This document shows, one piece after another, positions 51,119 through 60,320 of a stretch of 64,000 nt of DNA. Source of the stretch: Promicromonospora sp042731755 (GTDB taxonomy: Bacteria > Actinomycetota > Actinomycetes > Actinomycetales > Cellulomonadaceae). How positions within the stretch are numbered: position 1 is the stretch's first letter; each line of letters begins with the position of its first letter. The position numbers and the translations under genes are program-made. The DNA lies in the NCBI RefSeq assembly GCF_042731755.1, contig NZ_JBHWLR010000002.1:310001-374000 (forward strand), in the 5' to 3' direction. Below the pieces are notes generated by a model. The model had not been told where the DNA came from. It saw nothing but the letters and a program-made list of their open reading frames with translations, and made no database searches.

Positions 51119-52807
51119 ATGCCAGACCGCGCGAAGCCGTCCCGAACCGAGGGCGGGCCTGCCGCACCCGTACCGGACCAGACCGAGTCCCGAGTCCCCA
51201 GGCGGCTCCGGCCACCTCGGAGCAGAGCGCGGCGGGGGATCGCCGTGCTGCTGGCGGTGGGCCTGACCGCCTCCGTGAGCGCCGCCGCGGGCCTGCCCGC
51301 CATGGCCGAGGAGCCGTCGGCGACGACGACGGTGACGTCGACGGCCGTGACGACGTCGGCCGTGACGGCGCAGGCGCCCGTCCCGGCGCCCGCCGAGTGG
51401 GAGGCCTGCCCCGCCGACGTCGCCAAGGCGGCCGTCCCGTACGTGCTGGAGTGCGCCACCGTGCAGGTGCCCCTGGACTACGCCAAGCCCGACGGCCGGC
51501 AGATCGACCTCATGATCTCCCGGATGGCCAGCACCGACCCGGAGAAGCGCCGCGGCATCCTGCTGCTGAACCCGGGCGGCCCGTCCGGCTCCGGCCTCAC
51601 GCTGTCCACGCTGCTGGCGTCCAAGGGTCTGCCCAAGAGCGTGCGGGACGCCTACGACATCATCGCGATGGACACCCGCGGCATCGGGCACTCGACGGCC
51701 GCGCGCTGCGGCTTCACCGCCGAGACCCCGCACTTCGGCAACCTCCCTCCCTACGCCGTGGACGAGGCTGCCGTCGAAGCGCAGGCGAAGGTCGTCAAGG
51801 GCATCGCCGAGCAGTGCGCCGCGTCGCCCGACGCCGAGCTGATCCAGCACCTGAGCACGCCCAACACGGCGCGCGACCTGGACCAGATCCGGGCCGCGCT
51901 GGGCGAGGAGAAGGCCAGCTACCTGGGCTACTCCTACGGCAGCGGGCTGGGCGCCACCTACGACGCGATGTTCCCCGAGCGGGCCGACCGCGTGGTGCTG
52001 GACAGCAACATCGGTGACACGCACCTGAACCAGGACGTCCTGCGCCTGTGGGGTCCGGGGATGGAGGAGACGTTCCCCGACTTCGCGAAGTGGGCCGCCA
52101 AGCGGCACGGCACCTACGGGTTCGGCCGGACGCCGGCCCAGGTGCGGGCCACCTTCTTCGAGCTCGCCGAGCGGCTCGACGAGCAGCCGGTGCTCGGGGT
52201 GGACGGCGTGATTTTCCGGATGGGCACGTTCGGGTACCTCTACAGCCCGGCGGGGTACTCCAAGATCGCCGAGCTCTGGGAGTCCGTCCTGGCCGACGAC
52301 ACCGAGGCGGCGGCGGAGCAGCTGGCGGCGGTCGTGCCGACCGGCGCGCTGCCGGGTGTGCAGGCCGAGGAGCCCTGGGAGCTCGACAACGCCCTGACGG
52401 TGTTCCTCTCGGTGAGCTGCAACGACTCCGACTGGTCCGAGGACGTGCAGCACTACAAGGACACCGTGGCCGAGGACCGGGCGGAGTTCCCGATGTTCGG
52501 CGCCGCGGCGGCCAACATCACGCCGTGCGCCTACTGGCCGTACGAGCCCGTCGAGCAGGCGGAGATCTCGTCCGAGGGCAAGCGGAACATCCTGATCGTG
52601 CAGAACGAGCGGGACCCCGCCACGCCGCTGCGCGGTGGCCAGCTCGCCCGGGAGCAGTTCGGCGACCGGTCGCGCCTGGTGACCGTCGACAACAGCGGGC
52701 ACGGCGCCTACGTGCTGCACGACAACGCCTGTGGCCTGGAGACCACCACCAAGTTCCTGGTGGACGGCACCCTGCCGAAGCGGGACGTGTCCTGCCGGGC
52801 CGGCTGA
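51119..52807 (+). CDS. secreted tripeptidyl aminopeptidase-like alpha/beta hydrolase
   Basis: 562 residues behind GGAGGAAGGG. A signal peptide with arginine-rich start (RRLRPPRSRARRG) spans about 1-63, then a Thr/Ala/Val-rich linker (TTTVTSTAVTTSAVTA). Catalytic triad: Ser272 in GYSYGSG, Asp499 in ERDPATP, His528 in SGHGAY. The C-terminal TAP-like domain and cysteines (ECATV, RCGF, SCNDS, TPCAYW, NACG, SCRAG) fit the Streptomyces Tap/SlpD family, which removes tripeptides outside the cell. Followed by a strong terminator. Confidence 0.92.
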   Translation: MPDRAKPSRTEGGPAAPVPDQTESRVPRRLRPPRSRARRGIAVLLAVGLTASVSAAAGLPAMAEEPSATTTVTSTAVTTSAVTAQAPVPAPAEWEACPADVAKAAVPYVLECATVQVPLDYAKPDGRQIDLMISRMASTDPEKRRGILLLNPGGPSGSGLTLSTLLASKGLPKSVRDAYDIIAMDTRGIGHSTAARCGFTAETPHFGNLPPYAVDEAAVEAQAKVVKGIAEQCAASPDAELIQHLSTPNTARDLDQIRAALGEEKASYLGYSYGSGLGATYDAMFPERADRVVLDSNIGDTHLNQDVLRLWGPGMEETFPDFAKWAAKRHGTYGFGRTPAQVRATFFELAERLDEQPVLGVDGVIFRMGTFGYLYSPAGYSKIAELWESVLADDTEAAAEQLAAVVPTGALPGVQAEEPWELDNALTVFLSVSCNDSDWSEDVQHYKDTVAEDRAEFPMFGAAAANITPCAYWPYEPVEQAEISSEGKRNILIVQNERDPATPLRGGQLAREQFGDRSRLVTVDNSGHGAYVLHDNACGLETTTKFLVDGTLPKRDVSCRAG

Positions 52808-52821
52808 GGCCGCGATAGCAG

Positions 52822-52856
52822 CGCGGGGCCCGCAGCCGTGAGCTGCGGGCCCCGCG
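52822..52856. terminator. strong GC hairpin between convergent genes
   Basis: A 15-bp perfect stem (52822-52836 with 52842-52856) and a 5-base loop CGTGA, 14 bases after the peptidase stop and 11 before the convergent SDR stop. Serves both directions. Confidence 0.85.
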
Positions 52857-52867
52857 TCGTCTGCTGC

Positions 52868-53668
52868 TCACTGCACGCTGCGGACCGTCCCGCCGTCGAC
52901 GCGCAGGGACGCGCCGCTGATGTAGTCGGCCAGCGGGCCGCACAGGTAGGCGACGGCGCCGGCGATCTCGTCGGGGCGGCCGAAGCGGTCGGTGTCGTTC
53001 GGCACGAGCTCGCGCACCGAGGCGGCCTCGATCTCGGGCCAGGTCTCGCCCCAGCCACGGTCGCCGGCGATGCCGGTCAGCAGCTCCCGGACGGCCGGGA
53101 CGAGGATCGCCCCGGGCGCGACCACGTTCGAGGTGACGCCGGTGCCCCTGAGCTCGCGGGCGAGCGAGACGGCGAGGTTGTGCCGGGCCGCCAGGGTGGC
53201 GTTGTACTGCGGGTGGCTGTTCATCGGCTGGCCGCCGAGGCCGCCGCCGATCGTGATGACACGGCCCCAGCCCCGCTCCCGCATCGCGGGGACGAGGCGC
53301 TGGATCATCCGGACGCCGGAGATCACGTTCTGGTCGTAGGTGACCGCCCAGGCCTCCGACGTCGCGTCCGCCCAGCTCAGGTGCTCGTAGGCGCCCGCGT
53401 TGTTGACGAGCACGTCGACCGGTCCGCCGGCGAGGGCGGCGTCGGCGACCGCGTCGGCCCCCTCGTCCGTGGTCAGGTCCCCGACGGCGACGGAGGCGCG
53501 GCCCCCGTCGCGGATGATGTCGTCCGCGATCGCGCGGGCCCGCCCGGCGTCGCGGCCGTGCACGACGACGGCCGCACCCTCCGCCGCGAGCATCCGGGCG
53601 GTCGCCTCGCCCAGGCCCGACGTCGAGCCGGTGACCAGAGCGCGTCGTTCTGCGAGGTGCAGATCCAT
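52868..53668 (-). CDS. SDR-family oxidoreductase with an altered catalytic tetrad
   Basis: 266 residues. Rossmann motif LVTGSTSGLGEA (11-22), NNAGAYEHLS and the C-terminal RFGRPDEIAGAVAYLCGPLADYISGASLRVDGG are classical. The active site is unusual: the Ser position is Gly142 (ITIGGGLGG) and in YNATL the Tyr155 is kept but Leu159 replaces Lys. It is divergent from a tetR gene with operators between them, so it is probably the repressor target. Confidence 0.9.
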   Translation of the reverse strand: MDLHLAERRALVTGSTSGLGEATARMLAAEGAAVVVHGRDAGRARAIADDIIRDGGRASVAVGDLTTDEGADAVADAALAGGPVDVLVNNAGAYEHLSWADATSEAWAVTYDQNVISGVRMIQRLVPAMRERGWGRVITIGGGLGGQPMNSHPQYNATLAARHNLAVSLARELRGTGVTSNVVAPGAILVPAVRELLTGIAGDRGWGETWPEIEAASVRELVPNDTDRFGRPDEIAGAVAYLCGPLADYISGASLRVDGGTVRSVQ

Positions 53669-53690
53669 GAGTTCGTTCCTTTCCCCGTAT

Positions 53691-53733
53691 GTCTACGCTC
53701 GTAGACTTACCCTTCGAGTATACACACGTAGAC
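53691..53733. promoter_or_regulatory. TetR-type operators between the SDR and tetR genes
   Basis: GTCTACGCTCGTAGAC (53691-53706) is a perfect 7-bp inverted repeat with 2-base spacer. A second site at 53718-53733 keeps the CGTAGAC half and matches 5 of 7 in the other half, 27 bases away. Both lie in the 72-base divergent region, next to both starts. Confidence 0.8.
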
Positions 53734-53740
53734 TTGGCGC

Positions 53741-54367
53741 ATGGACACGAGCCCCGCACGCTCCCGCAATGCCGCCGCCACCCGCCAGGCGATCCTGTCG
53801 TCCGCCCTCGTCGCGTTCACCCGCCGCGGGTACGACGGCGTGGGCGTCCGCGAGATCGCCGCGGACGCCGGCGTCACGGCGATGCTGGTCAACCGCTACT
53901 TCGGGTCCAAGGAGGGGCTGTTCACGGAGGTCGTCGAGGCGTCCTTCGAGCCGGCGACGATGGTCCCGGCCGACCCCGAGCGGCCCGCCGACCTGGCCCG
54001 CACCACGGCCCAGGCGCTGGTCGAGCGGACCGCGCCCGGGGCCGAGCACCTCGGCCCGTTCGAGCTCATGCTCCGCTCGGCCGCCAACCCGCGGGCCGCC
54101 GAGATCGTCCGCGCCGGTATCGAGCGGCACGTCGGCGCCCGCTTCGCCGGCGCGCTCCAGGGGCCGGACGCCGACGAGCGGGCCGAGCTCGGCCTCGCGC
54201 TCCTGGCCGGCGTCTGGCTGATGCGCACCGTCCTCACCACCCCCGCGCTGCGGGACGCGCCGCCGGCCCTGCTCGCCGAGCAGGTCACCGCGATGCTCTC
54301 GGTCGTCGTCGAGCCCGGCGTCGAAACCGCCGTCGAACCTGGCGCCGAACCTGTGGCCGGGTCCTGA
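53741..54367 (+). CDS. TetR-family repressor
   Basis: 208 residues. HTH at about 10-55 (ATRQAILSSALVAFTRRGYDGVGVREIAADAGVTAMLVNRYFGSKEGLF). The ligand domain is helical with a TetR_C-like region. The C-terminus ends with PGVETAVEPGAEP, a 12- to 15-nt repeat. It likely binds the two operators in front of it and represses itself and the divergent SDR gene. Confidence 0.93.
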   Translation: MDTSPARSRNAAATRQAILSSALVAFTRRGYDGVGVREIAADAGVTAMLVNRYFGSKEGLFTEVVEASFEPATMVPADPERPADLARTTAQALVERTAPGAEHLGPFELMLRSAANPRAAEIVRAGIERHVGARFAGALQGPDADERAELGLALLAGVWLMRTVLTTPALRDAPPALLAEQVTAMLSVVVEPGVETAVEPGAEPVAGS

Positions 54368-54446
54368 GCCGTCCCTGCCGTCCGTCCCGGGACGCCGGGA
54401 CATTGGGCCCTGGCACCGCGCGGCGCGCCCGGGAGACCCTGGCGCC

Positions 54447-55436
54447 ATGCGGGCCTGGACCACGGGGGACACGGCGGGCAGCCTGAGGCTGCGCGAGGTC
54501 CCGCTGCCCCGGCCGGGCCCCGACGAGGTGCTGGTGCGCGTCGAGGCGTGCGGCGTGTGCCGGACCGACCTCCACGTGATCGACCGCGAGCTCCCCGTGC
54601 ACCTGCCGCACGTGGTGCCAGGACACCAGGTGGTGGGCGTGGTGGAGGATGTCGGGGCCGCCGTGCGGCAGCTCGGCCGGGGCGACCGGGTCGGCATCGC
54701 CTGGCTCCGCAGCACCTGCGGCACCTGCCGGTGGTGCCGCGAGGGGCGGGAGAACCTCTGCCCCGGCTCCCGCTACACCGGGTGGGACACCCACGGCGGG
54801 TTCGCCGAGCACACCACCGTGCCCGAGGCCTACGCCTACCGCCTGCCCACCGGCCAGGACCCCGGCGCCGTCGCGCCGCTGCTCTGCGCCGGCATCATCG
54901 GCTACCGCGCGCTGACCCGCGCCAACCTGCCGCCCGGCGGGATGCTGGGCATCTACGGGTTCGGTTCCAGCGCCCACCTGACCGCCCGGCTGGCCGTGGC
55001 GAACGGCGCGCGGCTGTCCGTCATGACCCGCGGCACGGCGAACCGGGAGCTCGCCCGCCTGGCCGGGGCCGAGTTCGTGGGCGGCGCCACGGCCGTGCCG
55101 CCCACCAGGCTCGACGCCGCGATCGTCTTCGCGCCCGCCGGCACCCTCGTGCCGTGCGCGCTCCAGGCCACCGAGCGGGGCGGCACCGTCGTCCTGGCCG
55201 GCATCCACATGAGCGAGATCCCCGCGATGTCCTACATCGAGAACCTGTTCCAGGAGCGCGACCTGCGGACGGTCGCCGCCAACACCCGGGCCGACGGCGC
55301 GGCCCTCCTGCGGCTGGCGGACACGCTCGGGATCGTCCCGACCGTGACGCGGTACCCGTTCGGCGAGACCGGCGCGGCGCTCGCGGACCTCCGGTCCGGC
55401 CGGGCCTCGGGCTCGCTCGTCGTCGTGCTCGACTGA
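54447..55436 (+). CDS. zinc-dependent alcohol dehydrogenase (AdhA-like)
   Basis: 329 residues. Catalytic zinc ligands in VEACGVCRTDLHV and PHVVPGHQVVG, structural zinc cysteines CGTCRWCREGRENLC, and the shortened nucleotide motif GIYGFGSSAHL. This is the zinc-binding alcohol dehydrogenase family of the AdhA type, with an unusual LLCAGIIGYRALTRANLPPGG segment, typical for NADPH-type aldehyde/alcohol interconversion in soil actinobacteria. Its stop is followed by 166 bases without a recognised signal. Confidence 0.92.
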   Translation: MRAWTTGDTAGSLRLREVPLPRPGPDEVLVRVEACGVCRTDLHVIDRELPVHLPHVVPGHQVVGVVEDVGAAVRQLGRGDRVGIAWLRSTCGTCRWCREGRENLCPGSRYTGWDTHGGFAEHTTVPEAYAYRLPTGQDPGAVAPLLCAGIIGYRALTRANLPPGGMLGIYGFGSSAHLTARLAVANGARLSVMTRGTANRELARLAGAEFVGGATAVPPTRLDAAIVFAPAGTLVPCALQATERGGTVVLAGIHMSEIPAMSYIENLFQERDLRTVAANTRADGAALLRLADTLGIVPTVTRYPFGETGAALADLRSGRASGSLVVVLD

Positions 55437-55602
55437 CGGGCGGCCGACGCTCGGCCCGATCCTTCACCCGGGGGTCCCGCCAGGCCAGGGACCTATGCCG
55501 CCGGGTGGCGGGACCTTCGGCTCGTGCCCGCCGGAGGTGGCCCGGCGGAGACTGGGCAGGAGAGCAGGACGGGCCCGGCGCGGCACTGGCCCGGCGGAGG
55601 TG

Positions 55603-56091
55603 ATGACCGTGCAGGACGAGACGTTCGTGATCATCCTGTGGGTGGCCTGCGGGGTGGCGACGCTCGTCGCGGGACTGCTGGCGTACCGGAGCGCGGTGGC
55701 GCGGTACGTGGGGCGCTACGCCGTGGGCGTGCTGTTCCTCCTGGGCGGCGCGGTCGTGCACCTGGTCAACCTCGTCACCGGGGTCGGCTACGACGACTTC
55801 GCGGACCCGTCCTACTTCGTCTGGGTGACCGACACGTGGCACGCCGTCGTGGCGCCGAACCAGGTCCTCTTCATCGGCCTGCTGGCGGCGTTCGAGGCGG
55901 TGGTCGGGGTGCTGGCGATGTGCGGCGGCCGGCTGACCCGGTTCGCGTACTGGTGCGTGATCGTCTTCTACCTCGCCCTGTGGCTGTTCGGATGGATGGA
56001 GCTGGCGTGGGTGCTGCTCATGCTCCCGCCGATGTTCCTGCTGCTGCGGGCCGAACGGTGGGCGGCCGCCGAACCCGCCCGGGCCGGCTGA
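55603..56091 (+). CDS. four-helix membrane protein of unknown function
   Basis: 162 residues from ATG 55603 behind GGAGGTG. Four membrane helices at about 9-28, 36-58, 82-108 and 115-148, with the motif DPSYFVWVTDTWHAVVAPNQ in the central loop. No family named with confidence; similar short DoxX-sized membrane proteins exist. Convergent with the glycosidase-like gene. Confidence 0.75.
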   Translation: MTVQDETFVIILWVACGVATLVAGLLAYRSAVARYVGRYAVGVLFLLGGAVVHLVNLVTGVGYDDFADPSYFVWVTDTWHAVVAPNQVLFIGLLAAFEAVVGVLAMCGGRLTRFAYWCVIVFYLALWLFGWMELAWVLLMLPPMFLLLRAERWAAAEPARAG

Positions 56092-56123
56092 GCGCCGGGG
56101 CTCGGCCGACCCGGGTGCCGGTC

Positions 56124-57104
56124 CTAGGCGCGGGCCACCGCGATGTTGGTGTTCCCGCGCTGGCCGGCCTCGTAGAACATGTACAGCCGGCCGGCCTCCT
56201 CGGCGAAGCTCGGCGCCGCGGCGCGGGTGGCCACCGGCTCCGTGTAGAGCACCCCGAGGTGGTTCTCCCGGTCGAAGCTGGTGCCGACGTCGGCCACGTG
56301 CATGCTGCCGGAACCACCGTGGTAGACCACGTGCCCGCCCCCGTTGCGCGACCAGTAGTGGGCGCCGGAGAGCTGGCCGCCCTCGCCTGCGGCCGGCGAG
56401 ATCAGCGGTTCGGGCTTGAACTGCCAGCCCGAGGTGAGCCGGTTGGACCAGCCGATGAAGATCTTCCGGGTCCCCGCCTGTGCGCCCATGAACAGCATGA
56501 TCTGGGTGTCGGACTTCGTGGGGTGCGGGAAGACCCGCGCGTAGGACGTCTCGGTGACGTTCGAGGGCAGCATCGCGGTGGTCAGCACCGTGCCCTCGTA
56601 GGTGAAGCTGCGCCCGTCGGCGGAGGATGCCACGCGGGTGGTGGTGTTCTCCCCGTGGAAGTACAGGTAGAGGCGGCCGTCCGCCGCGTTCCAGACGGCG
56701 TGCGGGCTGGAGACGTGGCTCACCGAGTAGTGCGGTGACCAGGTGCGGGAGATCACCGGGTTGCCCGAGTACTCCCGCCAGGGGCCGTCGAGGGAGTCGG
56801 CGTAGGCCAGGCAGATCCCGCCCGGCGCGTCGTGCGGGGCGTAGTACATGTACCAGGCGCCCAGGGGGTTCTGGACCCGGCCGGCGACGTTCCGGATCGA
56901 CGGGAAGATGAGCTCGCCCGTCGGGTTGTAGGCCAGCGCCGACTTGTCCAGGGCGGCGCCGACCCGGTGGAACGTGGGGAAGCCCGGCACTGCGGCCGCC
57001 GCACGGGGCGGCGCCGCGACGCCGAGGGCGGCCGCCGAGCCGAGCACCGCCGAGCCCACGAGCAGGCTGCGCCGGTCGAGCACGAGCTTTCGGTCCGGTT
57101 CCAT
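56124..57104 (-). CDS. Tat-exported beta-propeller glycosidase-like protein
   Basis: 326 residues from ATG 57104. DRRSLLVGSAVLGSAAALGVAA is a twin-arginine-type signal (about 10-37). The mature part has repeated propeller-like strands (LGAWYMYYAPHD, GICLAYADSLDGPW, GRLYLYFHGEN, TRKIFIGWSNRLTSGW, GRLYMFYEAGQRG), as in GH43/GH32/GH130-type or DUF4185-like proteins. I cannot fix the acid triad, so substrate is unknown; a secreted glycoside-binding or hydrolysing protein is likely. Confidence 0.78.
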   Translation of the reverse strand: MEPDRKLVLDRRSLLVGSAVLGSAAALGVAAPPRAAAAVPGFPTFHRVGAALDKSALAYNPTGELIFPSIRNVAGRVQNPLGAWYMYYAPHDAPGGICLAYADSLDGPWREYSGNPVISRTWSPHYSVSHVSSPHAVWNAADGRLYLYFHGENTTTRVASSADGRSFTYEGTVLTTAMLPSNVTETSYARVFPHPTKSDTQIMLFMGAQAGTRKIFIGWSNRLTSGWQFKPEPLISPAAGEGGQLSGAHYWSRNGGGHVVYHGGSGSMHVADVGTSFDRENHLGVLYTEPVATRAAAPSFAEEAGRLYMFYEAGQRGNTNIAVARA

Positions 57105-57325
57105 GGTCACTCCGCTCCGGCCCGGAGGTCGCCGCGCTCCGGTGCGCGGCGGCGCGGAAACCGCCCGGGCCGTTCGGGGTCGAATCTCTTGCGTCCGCGG
57201 TCCGGGGGTCAAGGTGATCATGCGACCTATCAACCCCGGGCGCGTTCACCTCGCGGCCACGGCCCGGCCACGCGTGCCTCGTAGCGTCGCGGCCGCACCG
57301 ATTTCCGACCCGGGGAGAAGAACCG

Positions 57326-59053
57326 ATGTCATCCGCACCTGTACGCCTTCGACGGTCGCTCGCGGCCGTCGCCGTCGGCGCGACGCTCGCCGCGGTGGCC
57401 GCCGCGCCGTCGGCCGGCGCCGCGCCGTCTGCCGCCGATCCGGCGCTGAGCCTCGACCGGGCCGCCATCGCGGCCGACGAGTCCGTCTCGATCACGTTCG
57501 ACGCCGGCGACGCCGCGCACGACCGCAACTGGATCGGCATCTACCGCGACGGCGCGACGCCGGGCGGGCCGGCCTCGCTCGACTGGCGGTACGTGCCCGA
57601 CGCGACCGGCACGGTCGCCTGGGGCCCGGCGGACCGGTCCGGCTGGACGCACAACGCCGCCTCGATCGGCGCGGGGGAGTACGACGTCTACCTCCTGGAG
57701 GACGACGGCTACGACGTGCTCGCCGGCCCGGTCGACCTCACCGTCACCGGCGGCGAGGCCGTGCCGCCGGCGGAGCCCAAGCCCGAGGTGGACGGCGTGA
57801 GCGAGCTCAACGTGCTCACGTTCAACGTGTGGCACGGCGGCACCCAGATCGACGACGGCGCGCGCGAGATCGCCGACGTCCTCAAGGAGACCGACGCCGA
57901 CGTCACGTTCCTGCCCGAACAGGGCGACGCCCCGCGCCAGGTCGCCGCGCTGCTCGGCTACGACCACGTGATCGCCACGGACACCGGCATCGTCTCGCGG
58001 TACCCGATCCTGGAGACCAGCACCGTGGACCGCTGGTGGACCAAGGCGGTGCTCGACGTGAACGGCACCGAGGTCGTCGCCTATGGCGGCCACCTGGAGT
58101 ACCGCTGGTACGCCACCTACCTGCCGCGCGGCTACGGCGGCGCCGTCCTCGGCGACTGGCCCGACGGCTGGGACACGTGGGACAAGCTGCCTGGCGGCCC
58201 GGTCACCGACGTGGACGCGATCCTGGAGGCCAACCGGCAGTCCGGCCGCCCGGCCACGGCCGCCGCACTGGTGGCGGACGTCGCGGCCGAGCGCGCGGCG
58301 GGCCGCATCGCCGTCGTCGGCGGCGACTTCAACGAGCCGTCGGTGCAGGACTGGACCGAGGCGACCGCCGACCTGCAGGACCACAACGGCCTGGTGATCC
58401 CGTGGCAGTCGACGCAGGCGCTGCTCGACGGCGGGCTGGTCGACGCGTTCCGCGAGGTGCACCCCGATCCGGTCGCGAACCCGGGCGTCACGTGGCCGTC
58501 CGACAACCCGCTGTTCCCGACGACGGACCTCACCTGGGCGCCCGAGGCCGACGAGCGCGACCGCATCGACTACGTGTTCGTCACCCCCGACGAGCGGGTC
58601 ACGGTCGACGACGCGGTCGTGGTCGGGCCGCAGTCGACGATCGTCCGCAACGAGCGGGTCGACGACGACAGCGCCGACCAGATCCTCACCCCGGACGCCG
58701 TCTGGCCGTCCGACCACAAGGCTGTGCTCGCCTCGTTCAGCGTGTGCGACGACGCCTGCGCGGCGGCCGTGCCTGCCTGGGACGCGTCGGCGGTCTACAC
58801 CGCGGGCGACGAGATCTCGTACGAGGGCTCGACCTGGCGGGCGGCCTGGTGGACGCGCGGCCAGGAGCCGGGCGCCGCCTACGGCCCGTGGCAGGAGATC
58901 GTCGAGCGGAACGGCGTGGCGGGGTGGACGCCGTCCCGCATCTTCGAGGCAGGGTCGGTGGCCGTGCACGACGGCCGGGCGTACGAGGCGCAGTGGTGGA
59001 CGCGCAACGAGAAGCCGGGCACGAAGTGGGGGCCGTGGAGGGCGCAGGGCTAG
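57326..59053 (+). CDS. secreted endonuclease/exonuclease/phosphatase protein with two chitin-binding modules
   Basis: 575 residues. Signal peptide about 1-34; an Ig-like N-terminal domain (about 38-145, GDAAHDRNWIGIYRDG, GEYDVYLLEDDGYDVLAG); an EEP domain (about 155-475) with NVLTFNVWHGG, the probable metal Glu in FLPEQGD, GGDFNEPS and the terminal SDHKAV. Two CBM5/12-type modules end the protein: AVYTAGDEISYEGSTWRAAWW and a second with YEAQWWTRNEKPG. It may be a secreted nuclease or phosphodiesterase bound to chitin. Metal dependence is inferred from the motifs. Confidence 0.9.
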   Translation: MSSAPVRLRRSLAAVAVGATLAAVAAAPSAGAAPSAADPALSLDRAAIAADESVSITFDAGDAAHDRNWIGIYRDGATPGGPASLDWRYVPDATGTVAWGPADRSGWTHNAASIGAGEYDVYLLEDDGYDVLAGPVDLTVTGGEAVPPAEPKPEVDGVSELNVLTFNVWHGGTQIDDGAREIADVLKETDADVTFLPEQGDAPRQVAALLGYDHVIATDTGIVSRYPILETSTVDRWWTKAVLDVNGTEVVAYGGHLEYRWYATYLPRGYGGAVLGDWPDGWDTWDKLPGGPVTDVDAILEANRQSGRPATAAALVADVAAERAAGRIAVVGGDFNEPSVQDWTEATADLQDHNGLVIPWQSTQALLDGGLVDAFREVHPDPVANPGVTWPSDNPLFPTTDLTWAPEADERDRIDYVFVTPDERVTVDDAVVVGPQSTIVRNERVDDDSADQILTPDAVWPSDHKAVLASFSVCDDACAAAVPAWDASAVYTAGDEISYEGSTWRAAWWTRGQEPGAAYGPWQEIVERNGVAGWTPSRIFEAGSVAVHDGRAYEAQWWTRNEKPGTKWGPWRAQG

Positions 59054-59057
59054 CGGC

Positions 59058-59463
59058 TCACCGCCGCCGGACACGTCGCACGAGCGCCGGAACCGACACC
59101 CGCGAGGCGAGCACCGGCCACGCGACCAGCACCACGGCGAGGGCGACCATGACCGGGTAGGACTCCGTGAGCTGGTCGGCCGACCAATAGCTCAGCAGGG
59201 TTCCGACGCTCACGAACGCGAGGGGCAGGGTCAGCACCCCGGCGATCAGGGCGACGCCCAGGCCGGTCTCCAGCAGCGGCATCAGCACGCCGAACACTTC
59301 CGGCGCCGCGCCCAGCAGGTGCTCCGCGAAGACCTGGAAATATCCGGGCACCCTGGGGTTCGCGGCGGCGCCGTCGACGACGAGCTGGATGTCGGCGGCC
59401 CCGAACCCGGCCCGGTACTTGATGTGGCCCTCGTTGAGCCAGAGCACGCCGAGCGCGACCCGG
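59058..59463 (-). CDS. DoxX-like membrane protein, N-terminus lost in assembly gap
   Basis: About 135 residues are readable: VALGVLWLNEGHIKYRAGFG at the start, then PGYFQVFAEHLLGAAPEVFG and three hydrophobic helices ending in a basic tail (VPALVRRVRRR). Similar to DoxX/DoxD-type membrane proteins. Upstream the frame runs into homopolymers near 59464-59520 and then the 59596 gap; perhaps 10-20 N-terminal residues are missing. The stop is 4 bases from the convergent EEP gene. Confidence 0.65.
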
Positions 59464-59701
59464 GGAGGGGGCGGTGGGGCGGGGGGGGGGGGGGGGAGGG
59501 GAGAAGAGGTTCCCCCCCCCCACCTGAAGGAAAACCCCCCGGACCAAGGGGGGGGGGGCCCCAAAGCGGGGGCTCCTTCCGCCCCCGCTGTGCTGNNNNN
59601 NNNNNGGTGTGGGTTTCCGGGTTCTAAAAGAAGAAGCGCAGGTAATCCCCCCCTCTTCGCTTTTCCCACCCAGCCGCCCCCCCGGGACAGGGCAGCCGGG
59701 C
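59464..59701. other. assembly gap with homopolymer-rich flanks
   Basis: Ten N at 59596-59605, G-run of about 16 near 59481-59496 and several C- and G-runs on both sides. Probably low-quality read ends. No feature in it can be supported. Confidence 0.85.
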
Positions 59702-60172
59702 TCATGCCAGGGGCGCGGCGCCGAAGACCGCCTTGGCCTTGTCGCAGTGGATGACGACGGTGTCGTAGTCCGCCACCTCCACGCCGTCCAGGGCGAAGGT
59801 CTGGGACGCCTCGTCGAACGCGACCACGTCGATCTCGGTGCCCGCGGCGACCGCGGCCTCGTCCGTGCCGTTCGTGAGATACACGTGCAGGTCGGGGCCC
59901 TCGTCGGAGGAGTAGCCCGACAGGACCAGCTCCGTGTCGCTCACCTCGGCCGTGCCCGCGACGGCCTTGTCGTTGAGGCCCTCGAAGGTTCCGGTGCGGG
60001 CGGCCATGCCCATGTCGTCGGTCATGTCGTCGGACATGTCGTCGGACTGCTCCTGGGACGACATGGTCTGGTCGGACATCGCGTCGTCCGACCCGGCGCC
60101 GGAGGTGCCGCAGGCCGTGAGCATCAGGGTGGCGGTCAGGACCGCCGCGCCGGCGAGTGCTGTCGTGCGCAT
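59702..60172 (-). CDS. DM13-domain lipoprotein
   Basis: 156 residues. Lipobox LMLTAC with Cys21, then a Met/Asp/Ser-rich linker (DDMSDDMTDDMGM, about 30-55) and a DM13 domain (about 57-150: RTGTFEGLNDKAVAGTAEVSD, LHVYLTNG, VVIHCDKAKAVFG). DM13 domains carry a conserved cysteine (VIHC here) and have been linked to redox roles. The linker is a short tandem repeat. The gene is divergent from the two-component system by 148 bases and may be its target. Confidence 0.88.
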   Translation of the reverse strand: MRTTALAGAAVLTATLMLTACGTSGAGSDDAMSDQTMSSQEQSDDMSDDMTDDMGMAARTGTFEGLNDKAVAGTAEVSDTELVLSGYSSDEGPDLHVYLTNGTDEAAVAAGTEIDVVAFDEASQTFALDGVEVADYDTVVIHCDKAKAVFGAAPLA

Positions 60173-60320
60173 GAGAAGTGCCTCTCTGTCGGGTTCGTCC
60201 AAGCCGTCGGCGGCGGGCGCCGCCGACGTCGTCGAACCTAGGCAGGGCGGGCTCCGGGACGCGGGAGTCTTGCAGAGGCGTAACAACTCGACCGGGGCGC
60301 TCGCGGTTACGCTGCCGGAC

